From NCBI RefSeq assembly GCF_014836885.1, contig NZ_JACSPY010000003.1, positions 186,001-250,000 of the forward strand: a stretch of DNA of 64,000 nucleotides, given 5' to 3'. Each line of letters begins with the position of its first letter. The stretch's first letter is position 1. Below, in pieces: positions 8,143 to 16,357 of this stretch. The notes beneath the pieces were generated by a model that worked only from the letters and a program-made list of their open reading frames with translations, ran no database searches and was not told where the DNA came from. The translations under genes and the position numbers were made by a program. This DNA is from Brevibacterium gallinarum (GTDB lineage Bacteria; Actinomycetota; Actinomycetes; Actinomycetales; Brevibacteriaceae).

Positions 8143-9132
8143 ATGACCCGCACCATCGCTGTCACCGGAGCCGCCGGGCAGATCGGCTACAGCCTGCTCT
8201 TCCGCCTGGCTGCAGGATTCGTCTACGGTGATGAGCCGATCCGTCTGCGGCTGCTGGAGGTCCCGCAGGCGCTGCAGGCCCTCGAGGGCGTCGTGATGGA
8301 ACTCGACGACTGCGCCTTCACCCGGCTCGAAGCCGTCGAGATCACCGATGACCCTGCCACCGCCTTCGACGGTGTCGATGCGGCACTGCTGATCGGCTCG
8401 ATGCCGCGGAAGAAGGGCATGGAACGCGCTGATCTGCTGCAGAAGAACGGCGAGATCTTCTCCACCCAGGGCCGGGCGCTGGTCAATGCCGCCGATCACG
8501 TCAAGGTCGTCGTCACCGGCAACCCGGCCAATACGAATGCGCTCATCGCCTCGCACCACGCCCCAGACATCCCGAAGACGCAGTTCACCGCCCTCACCCG
8601 GCTCGATCACAACCGGGCGCTGTCGCAGCTGGCGGCGAAGGCCACCGAGGTCACCGGTGAGCCTGTGTACGTTCAGGACATCGAGCAGGTCGCCATCTGG
8701 GGCAACCACTCCGCCACCCAGTACCCCGACATCTCCCACGCCCGGCTGGCCGGCCGGTCGCTGGCCGAGGTCATCGGCGATGAGGCGTGGGTGGCAGATG
8801 AGTTCGTGCCGACGGTCGCCAAGCGCGGAGCTGCGATCATCGCCGCCCGCGGCGCCTCCTCGGCCGCCTCGGCTGCCCACGCGACGCTGGAGCACCTGCG
8901 CGACTGGGAGCACGGCAGCAGCGGACGCTGGGTGTCGATGGCCGTGCACTCACAGGGTGAGTACGACGTGCCGGCCGGGCTCGTCTCCTCGTTCCCGGTC
9001 GTGTGCACCGGCGGCAGCTATGAGATCGTCACCGGTCTGGAGATCGGCGCGTTCTCCCGGCAGCGCATCGACGCCTCGGTCGCTGAACTGCAGGCCGAGC
9101 GGGACACCGCCCAGGACCTCGGCGTCCTGTGA
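8143..9132 (+). CDS. mdh: Malate dehydrogenase
   Basis: NAD-dependent enzyme of the TCA cycle, interconverting malate and oxaloacetate. 329 residues, normal length. The NAD-binding glycine loop is [17 protein letters not shown] at the N-terminus, the substrate arginine lies in [13 protein letters not shown], the TRLDHNRA motif falls near residue 150 and the catalytic His is in [12 protein letters not shown] near residue 190. AGGAG precedes the ATG. The last codon and stop are part of a 17-bp tandem repeat that runs on into the intergenic region. With acnA at 21-24 kb this is the second TCA enzyme of the window. Confidence 0.96.
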   Translation: MTRTIAVTGAAGQIGYSLLFRLAAGFVYGDEPIRLRLLEVPQALQALEGVVMELDDCAFTRLEAVEITDDPATAFDGVDAALLIGSMPRKKGMERADLLQKNGEIFSTQGRALVNAADHVKVVVTGNPANTNALIASHHAPDIPKTQFTALTRLDHNRALSQLAAKATEVTGEPVYVQDIEQVAIWGNHSATQYPDISHARLAGRSLAEVIGDEAWVADEFVPTVAKRGAAIIAARGASSAASAAHATLEHLRDWEHGSSGRWVSMAVHSQGEYDVPAGLVSSFPVVCTGGSYEIVTGLEIGAFSRQRIDASVAELQAERDTAQDLGVL

Positions 9133-9194
9133 GCCGAAACATCCTGTGAGCCGAAACATCCTGTGAGCCGGAACGTGCTGTGAGCCGGAGCCTG
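9127..9194 (+). repeat. Four tandem copies of a 17-bp unit at the mdh stop codon
   Basis: Unit CTGTGAGCCGAAACATC at 9127-9143 and 9144-9160 (identical), then two diverged copies at 9161-9177 and 9178-9194. Each copy carries a TGA. The first one is the mdh stop. Because 17 is not a multiple of three, the four TGAs cover all three frames. Confidence 0.95.
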
Positions 9195-9206
9195 CCGGCT
9201 GTTCGA

Positions 9207-10589
9207 TCAGCGGTCGACGGGCCGTTCCAGGCAGCCGTCGCCGCGTCCGAGCTGCCGGTTGCTCATATCGAGCAGCTGTGACGTCTCCTGGGCAGCAGTG
9301 TCACCCGATGCCGCTGCACCCGCAGACCGCGTAGGCGACGTGCTTGCCAGCCGGGCCGGTTCTGCCGGTTGCTGACGGCTGGGCAGCGGGCTGCGCAGCA
9401 CCTTCGATTCGAGGAAGTTCGCCACATCATCCGACCAGCGCTCCGGGTCGGTGTTCCACTCCTTGGTGTGCCGGCCCTTGGTGTAGCTGGGCATCGTCAC
9501 GAGGTCGCGGCGCACATTCGCCAGCGCGTGCGAGGGACCGGTGGGCACGAATTCGTCGGTTTCGGAATGGATGAGCAGCAGCGGTGTGTCCAGCTCGGCA
9601 GCCCGGGTCAGCCAGTCCATCCGGTCGAGGTCGAGCGGGGTCTCCAGCCCGGTGATCCGCCTCGCCCACGGGCGGGTGATCATGTCCAGCGTCAGCCGTG
9701 CGATCGGGGTGGGCAGGAAGTTGAGTCTGGCCTGGTGGTCGAGCACGTTGTACCAGTCGACGACCGGCCCGTCGAGGACGAGAGCGCGGACATGGTCGCG
9801 ATTGCGGCCGCGCGAGGCGGCCTGGAAGGCGATCGCCCCGCCCATCGACCAGCCGAAGAGCACGACGTTCTTCGCCCCGCGGGCCAGCGCGTAGTCGATG
9901 GCGACATCGACGTCGAGCCATTCGGTGTCCCCCAGCCCGTAGCGGGCTGACCGGCCGACCCGCACCTCGGCGTCGTTGCGGTAGGCCATCGCCAGTGCCG
10001 GCATGCTCAGCGAGTCGAGCACGGGGCCTGCACGCAGGCACTCCGCGCGGGTGGCGCCGCGGCCGTGGATGAGGATCGCCCACGTATCGCTGGGTGTCTC
10101 GGCCGTTGTCGGCAGGTACCAGGCCGGCAGCTCGCCGACATCGGAGACGAGCGCGATGTCCTCATACGGCAGGTTGAGCTGCTCGGGATGCGCGTAGAAC
10201 TGGCCGGTCCAGCGGCCCCACCGGGCGGTGCGCAGGTTGCCTGCGGTCACTCCCAGCACTTCGCGGGAGACGGTCTGGGAGACCGGGTCGTATTCGACGA
10301 TGTCGCCGAGCTGGGCATGACCGGTCGCGGAGTCGAAGTACAGGCCGTAGCGTCCGTTGACAAGGGTGTCGTCGGTAGCCGGCAGGTGGACGCGCATATC
10401 GTCGTCGAAGCCGTCGACGTGCAGGATCTCCAGGTCCTCGGGAGCGTGTTCGGGGACGACGATGCGGCGGGCGAAGTAGGCGGCCAGCCCTGATGAGGCG
10501 GCCGAGACGAGCGCCCCGGCGGCCAGGCCCGCTCCGAGGCCGGCGACGGTGGCCCGCAGCGCCCGGTTCTTGAAGTCCGCGTGAGTCAT
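9207..10589 (-). CDS. Membrane-anchored alpha/beta hydrolase
   Basis: 460 residues. A hydrophobic N-terminal segment of about 25 residues (VAGLGAGLAAGALVSAASSG) probably anchors it or serves as an uncleaved signal. The hydrolase core has the oxyanion region ILIHGRGATRAE, the nucleophile elbow GWSMGG, an acid in HSETDEFVP and the catalytic His in KGRHTKEW, so the triad is complete. A poorly conserved Ala/Ser/Thr-rich tail of about 55 residues follows. The substrate is unknown. Proteins of this architecture in actinobacteria are annotated only as alpha/beta hydrolase or dienelactone-hydrolase-like. GGAGGAA gives a clear ribosome-binding site. Confidence 0.85.
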   Translation of the reverse strand: MTHADFKNRALRATVAGLGAGLAAGALVSAASSGLAAYFARRIVVPEHAPEDLEILHVDGFDDDMRVHLPATDDTLVNGRYGLYFDSATGHAQLGDIVEYDPVSQTVSREVLGVTAGNLRTARWGRWTGQFYAHPEQLNLPYEDIALVSDVGELPAWYLPTTAETPSDTWAILIHGRGATRAECLRAGPVLDSLSMPALAMAYRNDAEVRVGRSARYGLGDTEWLDVDVAIDYALARGAKNVVLFGWSMGGAIAFQAASRGRNRDHVRALVLDGPVVDWYNVLDHQARLNFLPTPIARLTLDMITRPWARRITGLETPLDLDRMDWLTRAAELDTPLLLIHSETDEFVPTGPSHALANVRRDLVTMPSYTKGRHTKEWNTDPERWSDDVANFLESKVLRSPLPSRQQPAEPARLASTSPTRSAGAAASGDTAAQETSQLLDMSNRQLGRGDGCLERPVDR

Positions 10590-10736
10590 CTGTGTTCCTC
10601 CTGACTCTCATCCTACTCACCTCACCTGGGCTGGGATTCCAGGAAGCACGGAGGATGTCAGCTGATGCTCACCGTGCTCACACCGTGTGCGTGCCTGGTA
10701 GCGTGAGCACATCCGCATCTGGGAGGAGCTGAGCTC

Positions 10737-11156
10737 ATGACCGAACCGACCCGCACCAGCCAGGCTGCCGAGCGCAGCGAACAACAGTGGCAGGAGATCC
10801 TCTCCCCTGCCGAATACGCGGTGCTGCGCAAGGGCGGCACTGAACGGCCGTTCACCGGTGAGTACACCGATCACACCGCCACCGGCGTCTACTCGTGCCG
10901 GGCGTGCGGGGCAGAGCTGTTCCGCTCGGAGACGAAGTTCGACGCCCACTGCGGCTGGCCGGCCTTCTACGCACCCCTGGCCGAGGACCGCGTGCGTTAC
11001 ATCGAAGACCGCACGCTGGGCATGGTGCGCACTGAGGTGCGCTGCGCGGCCTGCGACTCCCACCTCGGGCACGTCTTCTACGGGGAGGGCTTCTCCACCC
11101 CGACCGATGCCCGCTTCTGCATCAACTCGATCTGCCTGGACTTCGACGAGGCATGA
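10737..11156 (+). CDS. msrB: Peptide-methionine (R)-S-oxide reductase MsrB
   Basis: Repairs oxidised methionine in proteins, acting on the R epimer. 139 residues, a complete MsrB domain. Zinc-binding cysteine pairs are CRAC and CAAC, the motif HCGWPAF is near residue 67, and the catalytic Cys lies in RFCINS near the C-terminus. The region around GHVFYGEGF is also typical. GGGAGGAG sits ten bases before the ATG. The stop codon overlaps the start of the following acetyltransferase by four bases, so the two are coupled. Confidence 0.96.
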   Translation: MTEPTRTSQAAERSEQQWQEILSPAEYAVLRKGGTERPFTGEYTDHTATGVYSCRACGAELFRSETKFDAHCGWPAFYAPLAEDRVRYIEDRTLGMVRTEVRCAACDSHLGHVFYGEGFSTPTDARFCINSICLDFDEA

Positions 11157-11665
11157 GCGGCGAGCTGATCTGCAAGCCCTTTGCCGAGCTGACGACGACG
11201 GAGCTGTACGGGATCCTGCAGCTGCGCTCGGCGGTCTTCGTCGTCGAGCAGGACTGCGTGTTCCTCGACCTCGACGGCATCGACACGCTGCCGGAGACGA
11301 TCCATGCGTTCTTCCCGCAGCCAGCCCGCGCCTCGCGCGATTCCCACGGCAACGACACCGGTGTGTCGGTCATGCCGGCCGCTTATGCGCGGGTGCTGCC
11401 GTTGGGATTCCCGGATGGTCCGGCAGGTGCCGATGACGCCTATTCGATCGGCCGGGTGGTGACCGATCCCGAGGTGCGGGGCACCGGTGCAGGCGGGCGC
11501 CTGCTGGCATCCCTGGTCGCACAGCTCGGCGATGAACCGCTGGTGATGAATGCGCAGAGTCATCTGGAGGGGTTCTACGGCCGCTACGGTTTCACGCCCT
11601 CGGGTCCGCGGTTCATGGAGGACGGCATCGAGCACACCCCGCTGCGCCGCGAAGCCGGGCTGTGA
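11153..11665 (+). CDS. GNAT acetyltransferase, ElaA family
   Basis: 170 residues with an acetyl-CoA-binding GNAT fold. The opening LRSAVFVVEQDCVFLDLDGID is the hallmark of the ElaA subgroup, and the pyrophosphate-binding loop is RVVTDPEVRGTGAGGRLL near residues 100-120. The end YGRYGFTPSGPRFMEDGIEH also fits. The natural substrate of ElaA is unknown. It is coupled to msrB through an ATGA overlap, which may hint at a role in stress repair, but that is inference. A terminator-like hairpin follows the stop codon. Confidence 0.85.
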   Translation: MSGELICKPFAELTTTELYGILQLRSAVFVVEQDCVFLDLDGIDTLPETIHAFFPQPARASRDSHGNDTGVSVMPAAYARVLPLGFPDGPAGADDAYSIGRVVTDPEVRGTGAGGRLLASLVAQLGDEPLVMNAQSHLEGFYGRYGFTPSGPRFMEDGIEHTPLRREAGL

Positions 11666-11675
11666 ACAGATGACG

Positions 11676-11707
11676 GTGCCGGCCCGCGTGCATGCGCGAG
11701 CCGGCAC
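11676..11707. terminator. Terminator after msrB-elaA
   Basis: Inverted repeat GTGCCGGC with GCCGGCAC, extended inside by CGCG with CGCG, ten bases after the acetyltransferase stop. No T-run. Confidence 0.65.
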
Positions 11708-11715
11708 GGTGTCAA

Positions 11716-11815
11716 CGTCGATGCGTCGGCGTCGATGCGTCGATGTCGATTCAGGCAGCGCCGGTCGAGACTGTCAGCGCCGCCCAGTTCGTCAGCGCCG
11801 CCCGGTTCGTCAGCG
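11716..11815. repeat. Short tandem repeats between the convergent acetyltransferase and hemQ genes
   Basis: Two 14-bp copies of CGTCGATGCGTCGG-type at 11716-11743. Then an 18-bp unit GTCAGCGCCGCCCRGTTC at 11773-11790 and 11791-11808, with a third partial copy at 11809. Each 18-bp copy contains TCA, which on the minus strand is a TGA. The copy at 11810-11812 is the hemQ stop. Confidence 0.9.
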
Positions 11816-12520
11816 CCACAGAGCGATGATGTCGCCGAGGTCCTTGCGCGGGCCGGTGAAGAACGGGATCTCCTCACGCACATGCAGGCGGGCCTCGGTG
11901 TCGCGCAGATCGCGCATGAGGCTGATGATGCGGTCGAGGTCGTCGGCTTCGAAGCCGAGCAGCCACTCGTAGTCGTTGAGCGCGAACGCAGCGATCGTGT
12001 TCGCCTTGACGTCCTTGTAGCCGGCGGCTGCCTTGCCGTGATCGCGCAGCATGGTGGCCCGCTCCTGCGGGTCGAGCAGGTACCAGTCGTATGAGCGCAC
12101 GAACGGGTAGACGCACAGGTAGTCGCCCGGGTTCGGGTCGGTGAGGAATGCCGGCAGGTGGGACTTGTTGAACTCAGCCGGGCGGTGCTGGCCGATGCAC
12201 GACCAGACCGGTTCGAGCAGTCCGCCCAGCAGCGAGCGGCGCACCACGGAGTACGCCTCCTGCAGCACCTCGACCGAGGGGGCGTGCCACCAGAACATGA
12301 GGTCGGCATCGGCGCGCATGGCGGAGATGTCGTAGGTGCCGCGGACGATGAGGTCCTTGTCGGCAAGTGCGGCCAGGCCGTCGTTGAGCTCGGCTGCCAG
12401 CTCAGCCCGGTCGGCTTCGCCGAGCTCACCGGCGACGGCGAAGACGCTGTAGCCGGCGTAGCGGACCTCGCTGTTGAACTTCTCGATCTGTTCGGGGGTG
12501 GGCTGAACGTAGTCAGACAT
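11810..12520 (-). CDS. hemQ: Coproheme decarboxylase HemQ (ChdC)
   Basis: Last enzyme of the coproporphyrin-dependent haem route: removes two carboxyl groups from coproheme with peroxide to give haem b. 236 residues of the chlorite-dismutase fold. The motif YPFVRSYDWYLL contains the conserved catalytic tyrosine region, and the proximal haem His is in MLRDHGKAA. I choose the ATG at 12520 because AGAGGA lies eight bases upstream and MSDYVQPTPEQ is the expected N-terminus. An in-frame ATG at 12553 has no such support. It is downstream of hemG in a hemE-hemG-hemQ order. Its stop codon sits in a tandem repeat. Confidence 0.94.
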   Translation of the reverse strand: MSDYVQPTPEQIEKFNSEVRYAGYSVFAVAGELGEADRAELAAELNDGLAALADKDLIVRGTYDISAMRADADLMFWWHAPSVEVLQEAYSVVRRSLLGGLLEPVWSCIGQHRPAEFNKSHLPAFLTDPNPGDYLCVYPFVRSYDWYLLDPQERATMLRDHGKAAAGYKDVKANTIAAFALNDYEWLLGFEADDLDRIISLMRDLRDTEARLHVREEIPFFTGPRKDLGDIIALWR

Positions 12521-12596
12521 TCCTTCGTTCCTCTCTGCGGCCTTCGCGGCCATGTCTGTTCGGGGTGGGTGGTCTCAGGGTCAGTGGGCGGTCGGT

Positions 12597-14048
12597 TCAG
12601 GTGCGGATGGCTGCGGTGAGGCCGGCGGCGATCCGGTGGGCCTCGGCTGCTGCGCGTTTGAGGCAGACCGGGATGCCGACCCCGTCATAGGCCGCACCGG
12701 TGAGCCCGAGGCCCGGATGGCGGGTCAGTGCGGTGTCGATGGCGGTGCTGCGATCCAGGTGGCCGGGCCGGTACTGGGGCAGCGACTGGGTCCAGCGCTG
12801 GACTTCCAGGTGACGGCACTCAGCCTGGCTGCCGGTGATGTCCCGCCAGTCGGCGAGCGCCCGGGCGGCGAGTTCATCGTCGTCGAGGGCAGCCCAGGCG
12901 TGCGGGTCATCCCCGTAGCGCCCGACGCTCATCCGCACCACTGCGGTGCCTGCAGGAAGCGCGTCTTTCAGCCACGGCCACTTGTTCGAGGCGAAGGTCG
13001 AGGCTTTGATGAACCGGCCTTCGGTGGGCGGGATGAGGAAGCCGGAGCCGGACAGCGGTGCATCACCGGTGTCCAGCACGGCGGTGACGACAGCCGAGTC
13101 GGCGTAGTCGATGTCGCCGAGGATGCCTGCGATCTCGGAATCGACATCGGCGAGGATCGAGGCTGCTGCGTAGGCGGGAACGGCGAGGACGACGGCTTCG
13201 GCTGGAAGGTGCTCATCCCCTGCGCGCACCGTCCAGGCAGGCTCTGCGCTGCCCGGCTGGCCCGGCTGCAGGGCGGTGACGGGGGTGCCGACTTCGATGC
13301 GCACGCCGCGGGCGCGCAGGTCGTCGGCCACAGCGGTGATGAGCGTGCCGATGCCGCCGGGCAGGGTCATGAACACCGGCGGGGCGTCGTGTGACTTGGT
13401 GCCGGGGATGTTGGCCCCGGAGGCGGCACTGCGCTGGGCGCGCACCGCGCTCACCGCCTCGAGCACAGACGTGCCGGTGTGCGCGGCCGGCAGCAGCGCC
13501 GGGATGGTCGCAGCCATCGACAGTTCGCGGCAGCGCCCGGCATAGACTCCGCCGAGCAGCGGATCGACGATGACATCGGCGACGGCATCACCCAGCCGGG
13601 AGGCGATGAACTCACCGACCGGCACATCGCCGTCGGCAGGCTCGGTGAGCGTCTCTGCCCGGGCGCGATCCACCTCGGGCGCGGTGAGGATCCCGGCCAG
13701 GCTGGCCGGGTCGCTCGGCACGCCCATGAGCGTGTCCGTGGGCATCGGGTGCATCGCATCGCGGACGAACAGCTGCGAGGAGTGCTCCCGGGAGGGGAAC
13801 TCCAGGTTGAGGCCGAGCTCGGCGCACAGCTCCGTGGTCTCGGGGCGGACGAACAGGCTGGCCTCAGCTCCGACGTCGGCGCCGCCGGGCGCCTGCCCGC
13901 CGAGGGTCGAGGTCTTGAGGCACCCGCCGAGCCGGTCGGAGGCCTCGCACACCGTGATCTCGGCATCCGGCAGCGCACGGGTCAGCCGGTAGGCGGTGGC
14001 GAGCCCGGAGATCCCGGCCCCGGCGATGACGATGCGCGGTGCGCTCAC
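12597..14048 (-). CDS. hemG: Coproporphyrinogen/protoporphyrinogen III oxidase (HemY/CgoX type)
   Basis: FAD-dependent oxidase giving, in this pathway, coproporphyrin III from coproporphyrinogen III. 483 residues. The FAD-binding glycine loop is IAGAGISGLATAYRL at the N-terminus, followed by CEASDRLGGCLKT. The C-terminal GLGLTGAAYDGVGIPVC is the usual second FAD contact. A GTG start overlaps the hemE stop by four bases, so hemE and this gene are coupled. Several actinobacteria label it hemG or hemY. Since hemQ is adjacent, coproporphyrinogen is the more likely substrate. Confidence 0.94.
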   Translation of the reverse strand: MSAPRIVIAGAGISGLATAYRLTRALPDAEITVCEASDRLGGCLKTSTLGGQAPGGADVGAEASLFVRPETTELCAELGLNLEFPSREHSSQLFVRDAMHPMPTDTLMGVPSDPASLAGILTAPEVDRARAETLTEPADGDVPVGEFIASRLGDAVADVIVDPLLGGVYAGRCRELSMAATIPALLPAAHTGTSVLEAVSAVRAQRSAASGANIPGTKSHDAPPVFMTLPGGIGTLITAVADDLRARGVRIEVGTPVTALQPGQPGSAEPAWTVRAGDEHLPAEAVVLAVPAYAAASILADVDSEIAGILGDIDYADSAVVTAVLDTGDAPLSGSGFLIPPTEGRFIKASTFASNKWPWLKDALPAGTAVVRMSVGRYGDDPHAWAALDDDELAARALADWRDITGSQAECRHLEVQRWTQSLPQYRPGHLDRSTAIDTALTRHPGLGLTGAAYDGVGIPVCLKRAAAEAHRIAAGLTAAIRT

Positions 14049-15103
14049 TTCGGGTCGTCTCCGCTCAGCAGGGCGGTGGAGATGCGGTGGACCTCGTCGA
14101 CGATCCGGCCGGGCACCTCAGGGTCGGTGGACGGCAGCACGCCGTGGCCGAGGTTGAAGATGTGCCCGCCGCTGTGGGACAGGCCGTCGCGCACGATCTG
14201 CTCGATGCGCGGCTGGAGGGCCTCCCACGGTGCGAAGAGCAGGGCCGGGTCGAGGTTGCCCTGCAGCGCCTGGCCGGGCTGGACGCGGGTCGAGGCGTCG
14301 GTGAACTCGACGCGGAAGTCCGCGCCGACGACAGTGGAGCCGGCCTCGGACATCGCCGGCAGCAGCTCGCCGGTCTGCACACCGAAGTGGATGCTGGGCA
14401 CGTCGTGGCCGGCGAGGTCTGAGAAGACGCGCTGGGAGTGCGGCAGCACATGGGTGCGGTAGTCGCGCGGGCTGAGGTAGCCGGCCCAGGAGTCGAAGAG
14501 CTGGAAGGCCTGCGCACCGGCCGACAGCTGCACGTCGATGAACGTCGTGGACATGGCCGCGAGCTTGGCCAGCAGCTGGGAGAACATCTCCGGGGCGCCT
14601 GCCATCATCGCCTTGGTCTTCTCGTGGTTGCGGCTCGGGCCGCCTTCGATGAGGTAGCTGGCCAGCGTGAACGGGGCGCCGGCGAAGCCGATGAGGGCGG
14701 TGTCGTCGCGGGTGGCGAGTTCGGCTGCGGTGCGCGAGATCGACTCGGTGATGTCGGGCATCATCTCAGCGGTGAGCTCGGGCAGGCTGTCGATGTCGGC
14801 CTGGGTGCGCACCGGGTGGGCGATGACCGGGCCGACGCCGGGTTCGATGACAACGTCGATGCCGGCGGCCTGGAGCGGGACGACGATGTCGGAGAAGAAG
14901 ATCGCGGCGTCGACGTTGTGGCGACGCACCGGCTGCAGGGTGATCTCGGTGACGAGGTCGGGGGTGCGGCAGGCTTCGAGCATCTGGTTGCCCTGGCGCA
15001 GTTCGCGGTACTCGGGCAGGGAGCGGCCGGCCTGACGCATGAACCAGACAGGGGTACGGTCTACCGGCTGGGAGCGCGCTGCACGCACAAGAGTGGTCGT
15101 CAT
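14045..15103 (-). CDS. hemE: Uroporphyrinogen decarboxylase
   Basis: Converts uroporphyrinogen III to coproporphyrinogen III by four decarboxylations, the step before HemG. 352 residues. The signature TPVWFMRQAGRSLPEYR is at the N-terminus. ALIGFAGAPFTLASYLIEGG lies near residue 130 and NLGHGVLPSTDPE near the C-terminus. AGGAGG stands just before the ATG. It heads the hemE-hemG-hemQ operon, while the missing ferrochelatase step is encoded about 18 kb away at 32-33 kb. Confidence 0.97.
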   Translation of the reverse strand: MTTTLVRAARSQPVDRTPVWFMRQAGRSLPEYRELRQGNQMLEACRTPDLVTEITLQPVRRHNVDAAIFFSDIVVPLQAAGIDVVIEPGVGPVIAHPVRTQADIDSLPELTAEMMPDITESISRTAAELATRDDTALIGFAGAPFTLASYLIEGGPSRNHEKTKAMMAGAPEMFSQLLAKLAAMSTTFIDVQLSAGAQAFQLFDSWAGYLSPRDYRTHVLPHSQRVFSDLAGHDVPSIHFGVQTGELLPAMSEAGSTVVGADFRVEFTDASTRVQPGQALQGNLDPALLFAPWEALQPRIEQIVRDGLSHSGGHIFNLGHGVLPSTDPEVPGRIVDEVHRISTALLSGDDPK

Positions 15104-15191
15104 GCCTCCTATCGTCTCATCTGTGGCTGGCGGGGAGAAAACCGTTCGCCCTCCAGAACAGGCCGTCTCATGTGCGCCGGTACAACGCGTC

Positions 15192-15197
15192 TAGGCT
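15192..15197 (+). promoter_or_regulatory. Candidate -10 box of leaderless hutD-like mRNA
   Basis: TAGGCT six bases before the ATG at 15204, with no ribosome-binding site in between. Confidence 0.45.
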
Positions 15198-15203
15198 GGC
15201 GGC

Positions 15204-15731
15204 ATGACACGTGCGCTGACACCGATCGCCTCCTATGCCGACCAGCCGGCGACGCCCTGGGCCAATGGGGCGGGTTCGACCGTCGAGCTCGTCTCCCTCG
15301 ACGAGTCCGCGGCGCTGACGCCTGGGCTGCCTGCCTGGCGGCTGTCGATTGCGTCCTTGGAGCGGCCGGCGGCGTTCTCCGCGCTGCCGGGGATGCGGCG
15401 GATCTTCCGCCCGATCGGAAGCGATGTCGTCCTCGACATCGACGGCAGACGCTTCGCGCTGGCCGACGGTCAGGCATGCGTCTTCGACGGCGCGGCGGTG
15501 ACAGAGCTCATCAGCCTGCCCAGGCCGTGCCATGCCGTCAACCTCATGATCACCGCAGCCGAGGCGGTGGTCGCCTCCGCAGGATGCCCGCCTGAGCCCG
15601 TGCTTGACGGGACCTTCCTCCTCACCCTCGGTCAGACCCGCCTCGGGCCCGGTTTCACGCTGCTGCGCGCAGCCGCTCCGGCGCCCGATGGCATTTCGGC
15701 CTGCGCCGGGATGCCGGTGCTGCGGTTCTGA
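15204..15731 (+). CDS. HutD/Ves family cupin-like protein
   Basis: 175 residues. The N-terminal PATPWANGAGSTVEL and PAWRLSIASLERPAAFS are the two hallmark motifs of the HutD family, a double-stranded beta-helix fold. HutD is linked to histidine utilisation in Pseudomonas, and Ves in E. coli to cold response, but a biochemical activity is not established. No hut genes are near, so the role here is unknown. It converges on tspO, and both stop codons lie in the same tandem repeat. Confidence 0.8.
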   Translation: MTRALTPIASYADQPATPWANGAGSTVELVSLDESAALTPGLPAWRLSIASLERPAAFSALPGMRRIFRPIGSDVVLDIDGRRFALADGQACVFDGAAVTELISLPRPCHAVNLMITAAEAVVASAGCPPEPVLDGTFLLTLGQTRLGPGFTLLRAAAPAPDGISACAGMPVLRF

Positions 15732-15791
15732 GGGTTCAGCCGTTGCTGCTGAGGGGTTCAGTCGGTGGTGCTGAGGGCTCAGTCGTTGCGG
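15728..15791. repeat. Three imperfect 21-22-bp repeats spanning the hutD-tspO junction
   Basis: Units at 15728-15748, 15749-15770 and 15771-15791, sharing CTGAGGG-TTCAG and a GTTG or GGTG end. The TGA of the first unit is the stop of the HutD-like gene. The TCA of the third is the stop of tspO on the other strand. Confidence 0.85.
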
Positions 15792-16255
15792 GCGGCGACC
15801 GAAGCGCACAGCGCGGTGGCGAAGGCGCACCAAGCCGGATACGGGGCCAGCGCCCAGCCGGCGGCTGGCTCCTGCCTGCCGACCTGGCGGACGAGTGAGA
15901 GCGAGGATGCCGTCAGCGCGACGGCGACACCGGTGGCCGTCCAGCGGCGTCTGCCGGCAAAGAACGCCACTGACCAGCCGGCGTTGAGCCCGAGGTTGAA
16001 GACCAGTTCGCCGACGATCCGGCGGCGCTCCCGTTCGGTGCGGGCCTTCGCCAGCGCGTGGGCGGTGGTGGCGGCGATATCGGCGTACAGCGTCGTCCAG
16101 GCGATCGGGAAGACCTCGCTGGGCGGGGTGAAGCCCGGTTTGTCGAGTGCGTCGTAGTCGTCGAGGCCGGCGCGGGTCGCGATCGAACCGGCGACGGCGG
16201 CGGCAGCGGTGAGTGCACCGGTGAAGGCGAGCTGGGGCAGGAACTTCCGGGACAT
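15779..16255 (-). CDS. TspO/MBR family tryptophan-rich sensory protein
   Basis: 158 residues with five transmembrane segments. Family marks are DKPGFTPPSEVFPIAWTTLY near residue 40, the N-x-x-W motif in LNAGWSVAFFAG near residue 90, and APYPAWCAFATALC near the C-terminus. TspO proteins bind porphyrins and are implicated in tetrapyrrole handling and stress response. The haem operon 1 kb away makes a porphyrin link plausible. AAGGAGGG gives a strong ribosome-binding site. The usual W in the first motif (PPxWVF) is replaced by SEVF. Confidence 0.87.
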   Translation of the reverse strand: MSRKFLPQLAFTGALTAAAAVAGSIATRAGLDDYDALDKPGFTPPSEVFPIAWTTLYADIAATTAHALAKARTERERRRIVGELVFNLGLNAGWSVAFFAGRRRWTATGVAVALTASSLSLVRQVGRQEPAAGWALAPYPAWCAFATALCASVAARND

Positions 16256-16277
16256 GGTCCCCTCCTTGCTGTGTGGG

Positions 16278-16328
16278 CTGGCGTGCAGTGTCGACTGGCG
16301 TGCAGTGTGGACTGGCGTCGTTGCGGAT
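16278..16328. repeat. 17-bp tandem repeat upstream of tspO
   Basis: CTGGCGTGCAGTGTCGA at 16278-16294 and a copy with one mismatch at 16295-16311. A third copy decays after CTGGCGT. It lies between the flavin reductase stop and the tspO start. Confidence 0.8.
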
Positions 16329-16357
16329 GTCAGCTCGGTGTGGGGTACAGGCGGTGC

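Noticed and set aside
5910..8165. 751-codon minus-strand frame across the L,D-transpeptidase, RibD-like and surface-protein genes
   Set aside because: It crosses three well-supported genes, mostly on the opposite strand, and has no recognisable domain.
9127..9194. Tandem repeat as a CRISPR array
   Set aside because: Units are 17 bp and contiguous, with no spacers and no cas genes.
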